From the NCBI RefSeq assembly GCF_004365175.1, contig NZ_SOCE01000001.1, positions 2,529,154-2,593,153 of the forward strand: 64,000 nucleotides of DNA. The letters are read 5' to 3'. Below, in pieces: positions 16,507 through 24,918 of the stretch. The DNA is from Kribbella voronezhensis (GTDB lineage: Bacteria > Actinomycetota > Actinomycetes > Propionibacteriales > Kribbellaceae). The stretch's first letter is position 1. Every line of letters starts with the position of its first letter. The notes beneath the pieces are model-generated. The model was not told where the DNA came from and made no database searches. It worked only from the letters and a program-made list of their open reading frames with translations. The translations under genes and the position numbers were made by a program.

Positions 16507-16962
16507 ATGACCGATGTCGTGATCCGCCGCGCCACCCTCGACGACGTTCCCGCGATCATCGCGATGCTCGCCGACGACCCCCTCGGAGCGACCAGGGAGA
16601 CGCCCGACGACCTCACGCCGTACCGGCGGGCCTTCGAGGCCATCGACAGCGATCCGAACCAACTGCTGGTCGTTGCCGACCGCAACGACGAGGTGATCGG
16701 CACGCTCCAGTTGACGATCATCCCCGGACTGTCCCGTCAGGGCGCGACCCGGGCGCTGGTCGAAGCGGTCCGGGTCGCCGCGTCAGCCCGCGGTACCGGC
16801 CTCGGGACCACCTTGATGGAGTGGTCGATCGAGGAGGCCCGCGCCCGCGGCTGCTCGATGATCCAGCTCACCTCGGACAAGACCCGTACCGACGCGCACC
16901 GCTTCTACATCGACCGCCTCGGCTTCACCAACAGCCACGAGGGCTTCAAACTCGCGCTCTAG
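16507..16962 (+). CDS. GNAT family N-acetyltransferase
   Basis: 151 residues. It starts IRRATLDDVPAIIAMLADD, with the acetyl-CoA-binding stretch VEAVRVAASARGTGLGTTLMEW at about 93-113 and the end QLTSDKTRTDAHRFYIDRLGFTNSHEGFKL. This ending is typical of GNATs near the PhnO/aminoalkyl group, but the substrate is not deducible. The gene overlaps the stop of the converging metallopeptidase gene by 4 bp. Confidence 0.88.
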   Translation: MTDVVIRRATLDDVPAIIAMLADDPLGATRETPDDLTPYRRAFEAIDSDPNQLLVVADRNDEVIGTLQLTIIPGLSRQGATRALVEAVRVAASARGTGLGTTLMEWSIEEARARGCSMIQLTSDKTRTDAHRFYIDRLGFTNSHEGFKLAL

Positions 16963-17846
16963 GAGACGTACTCCGCCGACGCCTTCCAGGTATTGCAGGA
17001 CGCCGGGCTCGCGGAGTCGAAGGCGGAACTGGTCCAGTACTGGTTGTTCTCCTCGGATCCGTGGTCTCGCGCCCCGCCTGACTCGTCACCGCTGGACATG
17101 TCGTCCTGCAGTCCCTCGAGGCGCTCACCGACAAGGTGCAGAGATTGCTTGTCGGCCCCCAGGAAGGCGGCGCCGAAGCAACTCGCCTGCAGTTCTGTCC
17201 GCCTGCTCTCCTGCAGTTGCGCGTCGCCGGACGCCCGCTCGTACCGATCGTCGGCGAAGGCCCCGATCCCGACCAGCTCCTGGACATGGTGGCCGTACTC
17301 GTGCGCCATCACGTCCATCAGCGCTGTCTGCGCATAAGGCTGCTCGTCGCGACGCTTCGTGACGTACTCCGGCCAGTCGAGATAGATCTTGTGGTTCTCC
17401 GGGCAGTAGAAGGCGACCGCGCCGTCGTCCGCCGGCCCGCACGGGGACGACGTCTTGTCCTTGTAGGCGGCGAAATCCGGCGGGTAGAAGGAGAAGCCCG
17501 CGCGGGTCAGCAACTGGTTCCAGCTCCGGTTGAGGCAGCCCACCATCACCCGGGCATAGGCGATCACCACCGCACTCGAACGCAGCCGATCATTCGGCGG
17601 CCGGCAGCCACTCCTCGGCACCCTGCCCGCCTTGTAGAGCGCGTTGTCCATCAGAGCAGCCTCGTTGTCGACCCACTCGGCGGTGGCGACATCGGACGGC
17701 GCCGAAGGCTCCGTACTGCGGGGTGCCTGGCTCGCGCTGACCGGCACCGGATCCGCGACGGGAGCCGGATCGCCTTGGAGGGCGATTCCGGCTCCGGCGG
17801 CGAGCAGCACCAGTACGCCGAGCAAGTAGGCCGGTCGCAGCGTCAT
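16959..17846 (-). CDS. Neutral zinc metallopeptidase paralog (third of the tandem)
   Basis: 295 residues. A signal-anchor (LLGVLVLLAAGAGIAL) is followed by a Pro/Ser-rich linker and a zinc-peptidase domain with MAHEYGHHVQ at about 177 and the third-ligand motif RRTELQASCFGAAFLGA. Conserved cysteines (GCRPPN, GCLN, PCGP, FYCPEN, PASCNTW) suggest extracytoplasmic disulphides. The ATG at 17846 overlaps the TGA of the preceding paralog (ATGA). The protein belongs to the YpfJ-like putative neutral zinc metallopeptidases, whose substrates are unknown. It is the shortest of the three tandem copies and lacks the long cytoplasmic N-terminus of the other two. Confidence 0.85.
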   Translation of the reverse strand: MTLRPAYLLGVLVLLAAGAGIALQGDPAPVADPVPVSASQAPRSTEPSAPSDVATAEWVDNEAALMDNALYKAGRVPRSGCRPPNDRLRSSAVVIAYARVMVGCLNRSWNQLLTRAGFSFYPPDFAAYKDKTSSPCGPADDGAVAFYCPENHKIYLDWPEYVTKRRDEQPYAQTALMDVMAHEYGHHVQELVGIGAFADDRYERASGDAQLQESRRTELQASCFGAAFLGADKQSLHLVGERLEGLQDDMSSGDESGGARDHGSEENNQYWTSSAFDSASPASCNTWKASAEYVS

Positions 17847-19117
17847 GACACCCGGGCAGCCGCGGCTGTGTAGGTGTTGCAGGACGCCGGGTTGGCGCTG
17901 CTGAAGGCGGGACCGGCCCAGGGCCACTGGTTCTTGCGGGCACCGTGGTCGCGGAGCTTCTTCGGGCTGTACTCGTCGCCGCTGTGCTGGATCGAGGACC
18001 GCCAGGAGTCCAGCTTCGCGCCGGAGAAGCCGAGGGACTCCTTGTTCGCGCCCAGGAACGCGGCACCGAGGCAGGTCGCCTGCAGTTCGAGGCGCCGGCT
18101 CTCCTCCAGCTTCGCGGCCTGTGTCTTGGCCCAGCCCTCGCGCGACTGCGAGGAGATGGAGATGTTGGTGAGGTACTGCACGTGGTGCCCGTACTCGTGA
18201 GCGAGCGTGTTCATCATCCAGGTCCGCGCGGCGAGCGGATTCCGCCGGTACGTCTTGAGGTCCTCCTGCCAGTCCATGTTGATCGACTCGTCGGCAGGGC
18301 AGTAATAGGCGCTGGTCGTCTCGCCCGTACAGGTGGACGAGGTCTGCTTGCTCAGCAGCGTCAGCCGCGGCGCGCGGAACGGGTACCCGGCCTTACGGAC
18401 CAGCGGTGCCCACGCGTTGTTCAAGCAGGGCAGCAGTGCCTGGTAGTAGCGCAGCATCGCCGACTGGCCGGTCAGCTTGATGGCAGGCTCGGTGCACCTG
18501 ACCGACGGCACCTTTCCGACCGTGTAGAGCTTGTTCTGCTTGACCCGTACGTCGTCCGGCACCGGCTTGACCGTGACAGTCACCGTCGCCTGGGGCGGGG
18601 CCGGCAACGGCTCCTGGGATTCGTGCACCGACGGCTTGGCCAGTGGGTTCTGCACCGAGCCGTCGTAGGAGTCGGCCAGCTTGAGGCTCGTGATCCCACC
18701 GCCGACCAACAGCGCCAGCAGCAGCACACCGAGCCCTGCGATCGCCGGCGTCGACATCCGGCGGGACGGCTTCACCTCGGTGTGCCCGGCCGCGAACTGC
18801 GAAGCGGCCCGCGTCGACGGCGAGTGCCAACCGGTCCGGCGTGCACCACCGGCCTGGCGGCTGCCCTGCAGCGGCACGACGGGTGCCCCCGGCAACGGGG
18901 CCGGCGGCGGGCCGCCGTACTCGGTGCCGCTGTACTCCGTCCGCAGCGGCACCGCCTTCTTCAGTGACGGGTCCACCTCGCTCTGTACGGGCCGGGGCTT
19001 CCCCAGGCTCAGCGGCCGGCCGATGGGCTGCGAGGGGCCGGTCCCGGCGTCGCCCGGAGCATCACCCGTGCCGCCCGGCAGGAAGTGCCCAGGCCCGGGC
19101 GCAGAGTCGTCCGCCAT
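17843..19117 (-). CDS. Neutral zinc metallopeptidase paralog (second of the tandem)
   Basis: 424 residues with a type II membrane topology. A Pro-rich cytoplasmic part of about 120 residues begins with PGPGHFLPGG, one helix follows (AIAGLGVLLLALLVGGGIT), and then an outside peptidase domain with LAHEYGHHVQYL at about 305 and RRLELQATCLGAAFLGA about 45 residues later. All three zinc ligands (His, His, Glu) and the catalytic Glu are present. It follows the first paralog by 23 bp, with a GGGGAAG ribosome site before the ATG at 19117. It is expected to act at the outer face of the membrane. Confidence 0.87.
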   Translation of the reverse strand: MADDSAPGPGHFLPGGTGDAPGDAGTGPSQPIGRPLSLGKPRPVQSEVDPSLKKAVPLRTEYSGTEYGGPPPAPLPGAPVVPLQGSRQAGGARRTGWHSPSTRAASQFAAGHTEVKPSRRMSTPAIAGLGVLLLALLVGGGITSLKLADSYDGSVQNPLAKPSVHESQEPLPAPPQATVTVTVKPVPDDVRVKQNKLYTVGKVPSVRCTEPAIKLTGQSAMLRYYQALLPCLNNAWAPLVRKAGYPFRAPRLTLLSKQTSSTCTGETTSAYYCPADESINMDWQEDLKTYRRNPLAARTWMMNTLAHEYGHHVQYLTNISISSQSREGWAKTQAAKLEESRRLELQATCLGAAFLGANKESLGFSGAKLDSWRSSIQHSGDEYSPKKLRDHGARKNQWPWAGPAFSSANPASCNTYTAAAARVS

Positions 19118-19140
19118 CTGTCTTCCCCAGTCCTCGGTCT

Positions 19141-20301
19141 TCAGCCGACCTTGTCCGCAGCCGCCACGAAAGTGTTGCAGGAGCCAGGATCCGCGGTGCT
19201 GAAGCCACGAGTCCGCCACAGTTCAGCGCTCTTGCGGGACCCATGGTCTCGCACCTTGTCCGTGCTCTGCTCATCGCCGTCGTTCCTGGACCGCCACTGC
19301 CATTGCTTCAGCAGTTCGCCCTGGATCGGGAAGGTCGCCTTCTCGGCCCCCAGGAACACCCCGGCGAGACAGGTCGCCTGCAGGGCCTGCCTGCGCAGAT
19401 GCTCCAGCCGGGCGGCCTCGTTGGGTGCTGTGTCGCTCAGGTTGTCGGAGGCATCGAAGATCCCGGTCAGCTTCTGGACGTGCACGGCGTACACGTACCC
19501 GAGGGCGTCCGGCTCGTCGATCCGGGCCAGCGCCTTGTTCTTCTCGTACGACTCGACCAGGTCCTGCCACGGCATCGTGACGGCGCCGTCGTCGGCATCG
19601 CAGTACGAGGCCACCAGCTTCTGTACGCCGCAAGCCGTCTCCTCGCCCTCGTCGAAGACGATCAGCCGCGGCTCGTGGAAGGCGAAGCCCGCCTTCTCGA
19701 CGACCGGCTTCCAGGACTGGTTCAGGCACTTGAGCAGCACTTCGTAGTACGACCGGACGTTCTCCTTGGAGGTCGGCCGGAACGCGGGCTCCTTGCAGCG
19801 CACGGAGGCGAGCCTGCCGTTCGCGTAGAGCTTGTTCTCCTTCTCCACCACGGGATCCGGCGTCGGCGTCCCGGTCGGCTCCGACTTGCTCGGCGTGCCA
19901 CCGGGCAGCGACGGGGTGGTACCGATCGGGTTGGCGACGAAGTCGTCGTACTTCGACAGCAGCTTCGTCGCGCCGGCCACGCCAGCCCCCGCCACCAGCA
20001 CCACGCCGGCCACGATCGCGGCGACCAGCGCCTTCGACCGCTTCTTCACCACGAACGGGATCGGCTCGGGCTGGTAGCGCACCTTGAACGCGGCGGCGGC
20101 CGGGTCGCCGGGCGGCGGCGGGCCGAGCCGGGATCCGCTGAGCTGTGGCGGTCCGGCCGGAGCCGATCCACCGAGCCGCGGCGTCGGCGCCGTCAGCGGC
20201 GCACTGTCACCCGGTAGTACGGGCTTGCGGGCGCCGGAGGTGTCCGCTCCCGCGCCTCCCGGCAGGAAATGGCCAGGCTTCGGCGCGTCGTTGTCCGGCA
20301 T
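19141..20301 (-). CDS. Inactive paralog of the zinc metallopeptidases (first of the tandem)
   Basis: 386 residues with the same layout as its neighbour: PKPGHFLPGG at the N-terminus, a Pro-rich cytoplasmic stretch, one membrane helix (VAAIVAGVVLVAGAGVAG), and a peptidase-like outer domain ending GSCNTFVAAADKV. The zinc motif is gone: where the paralogs read HEYGHH this one reads YVYAVH, and the third-ligand segment reads RRQALQATC instead of RRLELQATC. The frame is intact and the remaining cysteines and RDHG motif are kept, so this looks like a maintained pseudoenzyme and not a decaying gene. A role as regulator or partner of the active copies is inferred. Confidence 0.85.
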   Translation of the reverse strand: MPDNDAPKPGHFLPGGAGADTSGARKPVLPGDSAPLTAPTPRLGGSAPAGPPQLSGSRLGPPPPGDPAAAAFKVRYQPEPIPFVVKKRSKALVAAIVAGVVLVAGAGVAGATKLLSKYDDFVANPIGTTPSLPGGTPSKSEPTGTPTPDPVVEKENKLYANGRLASVRCKEPAFRPTSKENVRSYYEVLLKCLNQSWKPVVEKAGFAFHEPRLIVFDEGEETACGVQKLVASYCDADDGAVTMPWQDLVESYEKNKALARIDEPDALGYVYAVHVQKLTGIFDASDNLSDTAPNEAARLEHLRRQALQATCLAGVFLGAEKATFPIQGELLKQWQWRSRNDGDEQSTDKVRDHGSRKSAELWRTRGFSTADPGSCNTFVAAADKVG

Positions 20302-20499
20302 CTTCGGGCTCCCCAGGTGTCCTCGTACCGCTGCTGGGCGCAGCAGCGATGACAGGACGCGCCGTATCCCCCCAGCCGACCTGCCGGAAGATGATAGGGC
20401 GCAGGACCGTCGTCGATGAACTGGATTGCAGCTATTGACATCAGTTCGCGACCTCCCGTCAGCTGATCACCTGCGTTTCCGAAGCCACCCGGGGGTCCG

Positions 20500-21267
20500 A
20501 TGAGTGTTCTGGACAAGTTCGACCTGACCGGGCGGCGTGTGCTCGTCACCGGCGGGAACCGCGGGCTCGGCCGTGCCTTCGCACTGGCCCTGGCCGAAGC
20601 CGGTGCCGACGTCGCGATCGCGGCTCGCGACGCCGAGCGCAACGCGGCGGTGGTGGCCGAGATCGAGGCCGGCGGCCGGCGCGGCCTCGCAGTACAGGCC
20701 GACATCACGGTCCGCGCGGACGTGACCGCGATGGTCGAGGAGGTCACTGCGGCCTTCGGCGGAATCGACGTCCTGGTGAACAACGCCGGCATCGCGATCC
20801 ACCGGCCGGCGTTGGAGGTTGCCGACGAGGAGTGGCAGCAGGTCCTGGACCTCAACCTGACCGCCTTGTGGAACTGCAGTACCGCGGTCGCGCGCGGCAT
20901 GATCGACAACGGCGGCGGGGTGATCGTCAACGTGGGCAGCATGTCCGCGCAGATCGTCAACCGCCCGCAGTGGCAGGCGTCGTACAACGCGTCCAAGGCG
21001 GGCGTCCACCACCTGACCAGAAGCCTCGCCGCCGAATGGGCCGCCCACAACATCCGCGTCAACGCGATCGCCCCCGGCTACGTGAAGACGGAGATGGCCC
21101 CGGTCGACCAGCCCGAATTCCGCCAGCACTGGATCCTCGACGCCCCACTCCAGCGCTACGCCACTCCCGAGGAGATCGCCCCGTCCGTCGTCTACCTGGC
21201 GAGCGACGCCTCGGCCTTCATGACCGGCTCCGTCCTCCTCATCGACGGCGGCTACAGCGTCTACTGA
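20500..21267 (+). CDS. Short-chain dehydrogenase/reductase (classical SDR)
   Basis: 255 residues. The NAD(P)-binding motif TGGNRGLG is at about 17-24, NNAG at about 92, the catalytic serine lies in VNVGSMS, YNASK supplies Tyr and Lys, and the end SAFMTGSVLLIDGGYSVY is typical of polyol- or sugar-acid-acting SDRs such as gluconate 5-dehydrogenase or sorbose reductase relatives. The ATG at 20500 follows GGGGGTCC. No sugar pathway gene is adjacent, so the substrate remains open. Confidence 0.88.
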   Translation: MSVLDKFDLTGRRVLVTGGNRGLGRAFALALAEAGADVAIAARDAERNAAVVAEIEAGGRRGLAVQADITVRADVTAMVEEVTAAFGGIDVLVNNAGIAIHRPALEVADEEWQQVLDLNLTALWNCSTAVARGMIDNGGGVIVNVGSMSAQIVNRPQWQASYNASKAGVHHLTRSLAAEWAAHNIRVNAIAPGYVKTEMAPVDQPEFRQHWILDAPLQRYATPEEIAPSVVYLASDASAFMTGSVLLIDGGYSVY

Positions 21268-21277
21268 CCCGAAACGA

Positions 21278-22069
21278 TCACACGCGACCGAAGGCGAGGA
21301 AATGGAAGCCGGCGGAGATCACCCGCGGGTCCGACTCCAGCAGCCGCGCCAGCCGCACAGCGGAAGGTAGCAGCCTGGCGACATCTTCCGGAGCCGCATT
21401 GTGAAGGACTGGCGCAGCCGGACCCTCCACACCCAGTACTTCGACGTCGCGCAGCCCGGCGGCCTCGAATTCACCACGCAGCTCGTCCACCTGATGAAAA
21501 TGCGCGTTCGTGAATCCCTCGGGGTCGTCGTGGTTACGGCCGGTCGCGAACGCAGCGGTGAACAACTGCAGGTTCTCCTCGGTGAGCCCGCCGTTACAGC
21601 CGTACTCGAGCAGCCCCGCATACCGACTGATGCCAGCGGCAACTACCAGACCGCCCGGACGGGTGACCCGGCTCGCCTCACGCAAAGCCTGCACCCGATC
21701 GTCCAACTCGACCAGGTGATACAGCGGACCCAACAGGAGCGTCACATCGACACTATCGGTGGCCTGGGACAACCTTCGCGCGTCACCGACGGAAGCGCCG
21801 AACCCTCCCACCGCAGCAGCCTTTTCGACGTGCTCCACCACCGGGTCCACCAGGTGTACCGAATACCCGTCAGCGGCGAGCCACTTCGCGTGCACACCTG
21901 TCGCCCCGCCGACATCCAGAACAGTTGCCGGCGGCACCGGAAGGAAACGGCGCAACAACTCCTGCGTCCGCACGAACTCCAACTGCCCGTGACCACTCCG
22001 GGCCAGCCGATCGTCCTCGCGGTACCGGTCCCGATAAAACCCACGAATCAACGGATCAAGTTCAACCAT
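21278..22069 (-). CDS. Class I SAM-dependent methyltransferase
   Basis: 263 residues. SAM motif I is VLDVGGATGVHAKWLA at about 50-65, the acidic residue of motif II is in VHLVDPVVEHV, and motif IV/V is VDVTLLLGPLYHLVELDDRVQALREASRVTRPGG. It is similar to the many UbiE-like small-molecule methyltransferases of actinobacteria. The ATG at 22069 with an upstream GGGG run gives a clean N-terminus (VELDPLIRGFYRDRYREDDRL). The acceptor is unknown. It converges with the SDR, leaving a 10 bp gap. Confidence 0.85.
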   Translation of the reverse strand: MVELDPLIRGFYRDRYREDDRLARSGHGQLEFVRTQELLRRFLPVPPATVLDVGGATGVHAKWLAADGYSVHLVDPVVEHVEKAAAVGGFGASVGDARRLSQATDSVDVTLLLGPLYHLVELDDRVQALREASRVTRPGGLVVAAGISRYAGLLEYGCNGGLTEENLQLFTAAFATGRNHDDPEGFTNAHFHQVDELRGEFEAAGLRDVEVLGVEGPAAPVLHNAAPEDVARLLPSAVRLARLLESDPRVISAGFHFLAFGRV

Positions 22070-22161
22070 CCCCCGATGATCCCGCCCCGAAATTCCCTGC
22101 ACACCCCATTTCCGATCCGTTACGTTTGAGCCCTCTCGCACCGAGCCGTCGGGATCGTCAA

Positions 22162-22340
22162 TCAGAAAGTCACCTGAAGGGACGTCCGCGCGGTAGTTCC
22201 AAGCCCGGCTTCGGGTGACTCGCCTGGTTCGATGGCGCCGGGGGGAGGTTCCAGTTCTCCTCGTCCCAGCCTTCGTAGTGTTCGCGGACCACTGCGATCT
22301 GGTTGTCGCGCCAAGCGATCACGCCGGCGTAGTCAGGCAT
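22162..22340 (-). pseudogene. Truncated, frameshifted NUDIX hydrolase remnant
   Basis: Reading from the ATG at 22,340 gives MPDYAGVIAWRDNQIAVV and then EHYEGWDEENWNLP, the usual start of a NUDIX protein. After a run of six C the frame is lost. In the next frame the continuation is GAIEPGESPEAGL, the first half of the NUDIX box, and then unrelated residues to a stop. One missing C in the run restores a continuous NLPPGAIEPGESPEAG. The catalytic REUXEE half is absent, so this is a fragment. The ATG lies inside the end of the upstream GNAT gene. Confidence 0.7.
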
Positions 22341-22773
22341 CGATTGTCAGTTCGAAGTCGGTTTCGCCGTACTCGTTGGGGCCGGATTCGGTGAAGGTGG
22401 CGGCGCGGAGGACGGCCAGGCAGGGGAGGTTGGTGGGGTCGACCGCGGCGTGGATGAAGCGGGCGCCGTGCTCGGAGGCGAGCTGGATGACGTGCTCGAT
22501 CGTGGGGCGCCCCAGGCCCGTACCGCGGCGGGCCGGGCGGACGTAGTACGAGATCTCCGCCTCCGCGTCGAAGATCTCGAGGTCGATGAAACCGATCGGG
22601 CCGAGGTCGTCGAACGTGATCCAGCCCCACCGGCCCTCCGCGGACAGCAGCGGCGCCCAGCGCTCGACGGCCCGCCCGTAGAAGCCACCGAAGACGGCAC
22701 TCCCCACGGGATCGTCGGCCAGCCATTCCTCGACCAGCCGCAGTCCCTCGTCGTCGATCGCCCGCACCCGCAT
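22333..22773 (-). CDS. GNAT family N-acetyltransferase
   Basis: 146 residues. It opens MRVRAIDDEGLRLVEEWLADD, with the acetyl-CoA loop VRPARRGTGLGRPTIEHVIQLA at about 87-107 and the C-terminal AVDPTNLPCLAVLRAATFTESG segment. The start at 22773 matches the family N-terminus; about 50 extra codons upstream look non-family. Its final codons overlap the ATG of the NUDIX remnant, which suggests the two were once an operon. Confidence 0.85.
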   Translation of the reverse strand: MRVRAIDDEGLRLVEEWLADDPVGSAVFGGFYGRAVERWAPLLSAEGRWGWITFDDLGPIGFIDLEIFDAEAEISYYVRPARRGTGLGRPTIEHVIQLASEHGARFIHAAVDPTNLPCLAVLRAATFTESGPNEYGETDFELTIDA

Positions 22774-23033
22774 CCCCAAACCCTGCCCGCCACCACCCGC
22801 CTTGTCGACCCCGACAACTCGGTCGCCCCGCACGACCAGCGCTTGGCTGGCTGCACGGATGGCCGACCTGAGACGCGACGAGTACCCGAGGGCTTCGCAG
22901 TACAACGCCGCCTGGTTACTGAAGTGCGACATAGGGCGCGCTTCACAGCCCGCAAGCCGGTCTGAGCGCGGCCGCGGACGGGTCTGATCGGGTCGCCCGG
23001 GGCGCCGCTGGGGTGATGGGGGATGCTGGGGGC

Positions 23034-23456
23034 ATGAGTTGGGCTATCTATGCGATGCGAGGCCCGGGCGGCGTACGGCGGCTCGAGGACATTCCCGAAG
23101 GCTATGAACCGCCCTCACTCGGTACGGCGGACGAGGTCGTCGCTGTGGTCCGGGAGGTGGCCCCGGACGTCGATGCGAGCAAGCGATCCTGGTTGCGCCT
23201 GAAGAGCGACGAGTACGACGTCGAGCTCACGATCGGCAAGGGCGTAGACGTCCGCGACCTGACCTTCTACCTCAACGACGGCCCGCGCTCGATCCCGCTG
23301 GTGATGGAGATCAGCAGCCGCCTCGGCGTCACGGCATACGACACCGAGTCGGGCAACTTCCTCACCGAGGAGTCCAAACCGCCGGTCCCGCCGCCGCTCA
23401 CCGAGGACGAGATCAAGGCGAACAAGCCGAAGTGGTGGAAGTTCGGCCGCAGCTGA
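23034..23456 (+). CDS. Conserved hypothetical small protein
   Basis: 140 residues, cytoplasmic, acidic overall with a basic Lys/Trp-rich tail (KANKPKWWKFGRS). The middle (SDEYDVELTIGKGVDVRDLTFYLNDG) looks like one compact alpha/beta domain. I do not recognise the family. A G-rich ribosome site precedes the ATG at 23034. It converges with the DJ-1/PfpI gene, separated by 4 bp. Confidence 0.65.
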   Translation: MSWAIYAMRGPGGVRRLEDIPEGYEPPSLGTADEVVAVVREVAPDVDASKRSWLRLKSDEYDVELTIGKGVDVRDLTFYLNDGPRSIPLVMEISSRLGVTAYDTESGNFLTEESKPPVPPPLTEDEIKANKPKWWKFGRS

Positions 23457-23460
23457 GCGA

Positions 23461-24021
23461 TCAGGCCGGAGCATGCTCCTTCAGCACAGCCATGAAGGCT
23501 CGCATCCAGCTCGGGTGATCCGGCCAGGCCCGGCCGGAGACGACGGTGCCGTCCACCACCGCGTCCCCGTCGACCCATTCGCCACCCGCTGCCCTCACGT
23601 CGGGCGCAAGCGCCGGGTACGCCGAGGTCTTCCGCCCGTCCAGCACGCCGGCAGCCGCCGGCAGCAACGGCCCGTGGCAGAGCTGCGCCACCGGCTTCGC
23701 CTCACCGTAGAAGTGCCGCACGATCCGCAGACAGTCTTCGTCGTTACGGATGTACTCCGGCGCGCGGCCACCAGGAATCACCAGTGCGGCGTACTGCGTG
23801 GGATCCACGTCGGCAAAGGCCAGATCGGCCTGCCACGTGTGCCCCAGCTTCTCGGTATAGGTGTCGAACCCGTCCACGAAGTCATGAACGACGAACTGCA
23901 GCTTCTTCGCCGACGGCGCCGCGATCTGCACCTCGTACCCCTCTTCCTGCAACCGCTGGTACGGGTAGAACACCTCCAGCGTCTCCGCGGCGTCCCCGGT
24001 CAGGATCAGCACCTTGGTCAC
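23461..24021 (-). CDS. DJ-1/PfpI family protein
   Basis: 186 residues with the family landmarks: an N-terminal VLILTGDAAETLEVFYPYQRLQEEG that supplies the conserved Glu, the ALVIPGGRAPEYIRND segment, and the nucleophile elbow VAQLCHGPLLPAAAG with the reactive cysteine and adjacent histidine. The family includes proteases, glyoxalases/deglycases and hydratases; which one applies cannot be settled here. The full expected length is present. Confidence 0.88.
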   Translation of the reverse strand: MTKVLILTGDAAETLEVFYPYQRLQEEGYEVQIAAPSAKKLQFVVHDFVDGFDTYTEKLGHTWQADLAFADVDPTQYAALVIPGGRAPEYIRNDEDCLRIVRHFYGEAKPVAQLCHGPLLPAAAGVLDGRKTSAYPALAPDVRAAGGEWVDGDAVVDGTVVSGRAWPDHPSWMRAFMAVLKEHAPA

Positions 24022-24093
24022 GGCAGTACCTCCTCGTCGACAGACCTCCGAACCACGGTCCGTCGCCGGCGCCGGCCGGTCAACCCCGTGACC

Positions 24094-24867
24094 TCAGCGG
24101 TTGGCGACCTCGAAGGCGACCACCGCGGCGGCGACCGCGACGTTGAGGGACTCCACCCCGTTGTGCAGCGGGATCAGCAGATCCTCGTCGGTCCCGACCG
24201 TGATCCCGTTGGTCTCGCCACCCAGCACGAACACCGACCGCGGTTCCAGTGCAGCTTTGAAGAGCGACTGCGACGAATGCGACGACAGGCCGTAGATCCG
24301 GTAGCCGGCCGCGCGCAACTCGTCGACCGCAGCCCGAGCCGTCGGCGCGTTCACGATCGGCGCCTGGAACGCGACGCCCGCGGACGCCTTGATCACCAGC
24401 GGCCCCACGTGCGGAGTACCAGCGCGCGGCAGGATCACGCCGTCGAAGCCGGCCCCGGTCGCCGTCCGCAGGATCATCCCGACATTGCCCGGATTGGTGA
24501 CCCCGTCGAGCAGGAACACCTTGGTCGGCCGGTTGCCGCGATCGCGGACGAAATGCTGCAGAGGCGTCATCCGGGGGGCGTTGATATCGGCGACGACGCC
24601 CTGGTCGTGCTTGCTGTTGCCGGCGAGCCACTGGACCCGACTCGGCGTCGCCCGCTGCACCGGCGTACCGGATCGGTCGGCTGCGCGGAGGATCTCGGTC
24701 AGCGACTGGCCGGTGGCGTTGTCCGCGACCACCACCTTCGCGACCGACAGACTCGGGTCGTTGAGCGCTTCCAGCACCGGTTTGCGCCCGAAGATCGTGA
24801 TCCACTTGTCCCGCGGCGACAGCCCTGCCCGGTCGTCGCTTCCGCCCGGTTCCCGCCTAGAAGTCAC
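24094..24867 (-). CDS. TrmH/SpoU family RNA 2'-O-methyltransferase
   Basis: 257 residues with an N-terminal substrate-binding part (ITIFGRKPVLEAL) and a SPOUT catalytic domain. Motif 1 is DGVTNPGNVGMILRTA, motif 2 is VLGGETNGI, and motif 3 is IPLHNGVESLNVAVAAAV, which forms the trefoil-knot SAM site. Such enzymes methylate the ribose of rRNA or tRNA; the target nucleotide cannot be predicted from sequence alone. Motif 2 has GGETNG where GxExxG is the rule, so the site appears intact. Confidence 0.9.
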   Translation of the reverse strand: MTSRREPGGSDDRAGLSPRDKWITIFGRKPVLEALNDPSLSVAKVVVADNATGQSLTEILRAADRSGTPVQRATPSRVQWLAGNSKHDQGVVADINAPRMTPLQHFVRDRGNRPTKVFLLDGVTNPGNVGMILRTATGAGFDGVILPRAGTPHVGPLVIKASAGVAFQAPIVNAPTARAAVDELRAAGYRIYGLSSHSSQSLFKAALEPRSVFVLGGETNGITVGTDEDLLIPLHNGVESLNVAVAAAVVAFEVANR

Positions 24868-24918
24868 CCCTGAACCCTACCGCCGCGCCTCGGGGGCGGG
24901 GCGCGGCGGCCGGACGGC

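Noticed and set aside
19141..20301. The first metallopeptidase paralog as an active enzyme or as a pseudogene
   Set aside because: All zinc ligands are missing, so it is not active by the family mechanism; but the frame and other conserved residues are intact, so pseudogene is not a good label either.
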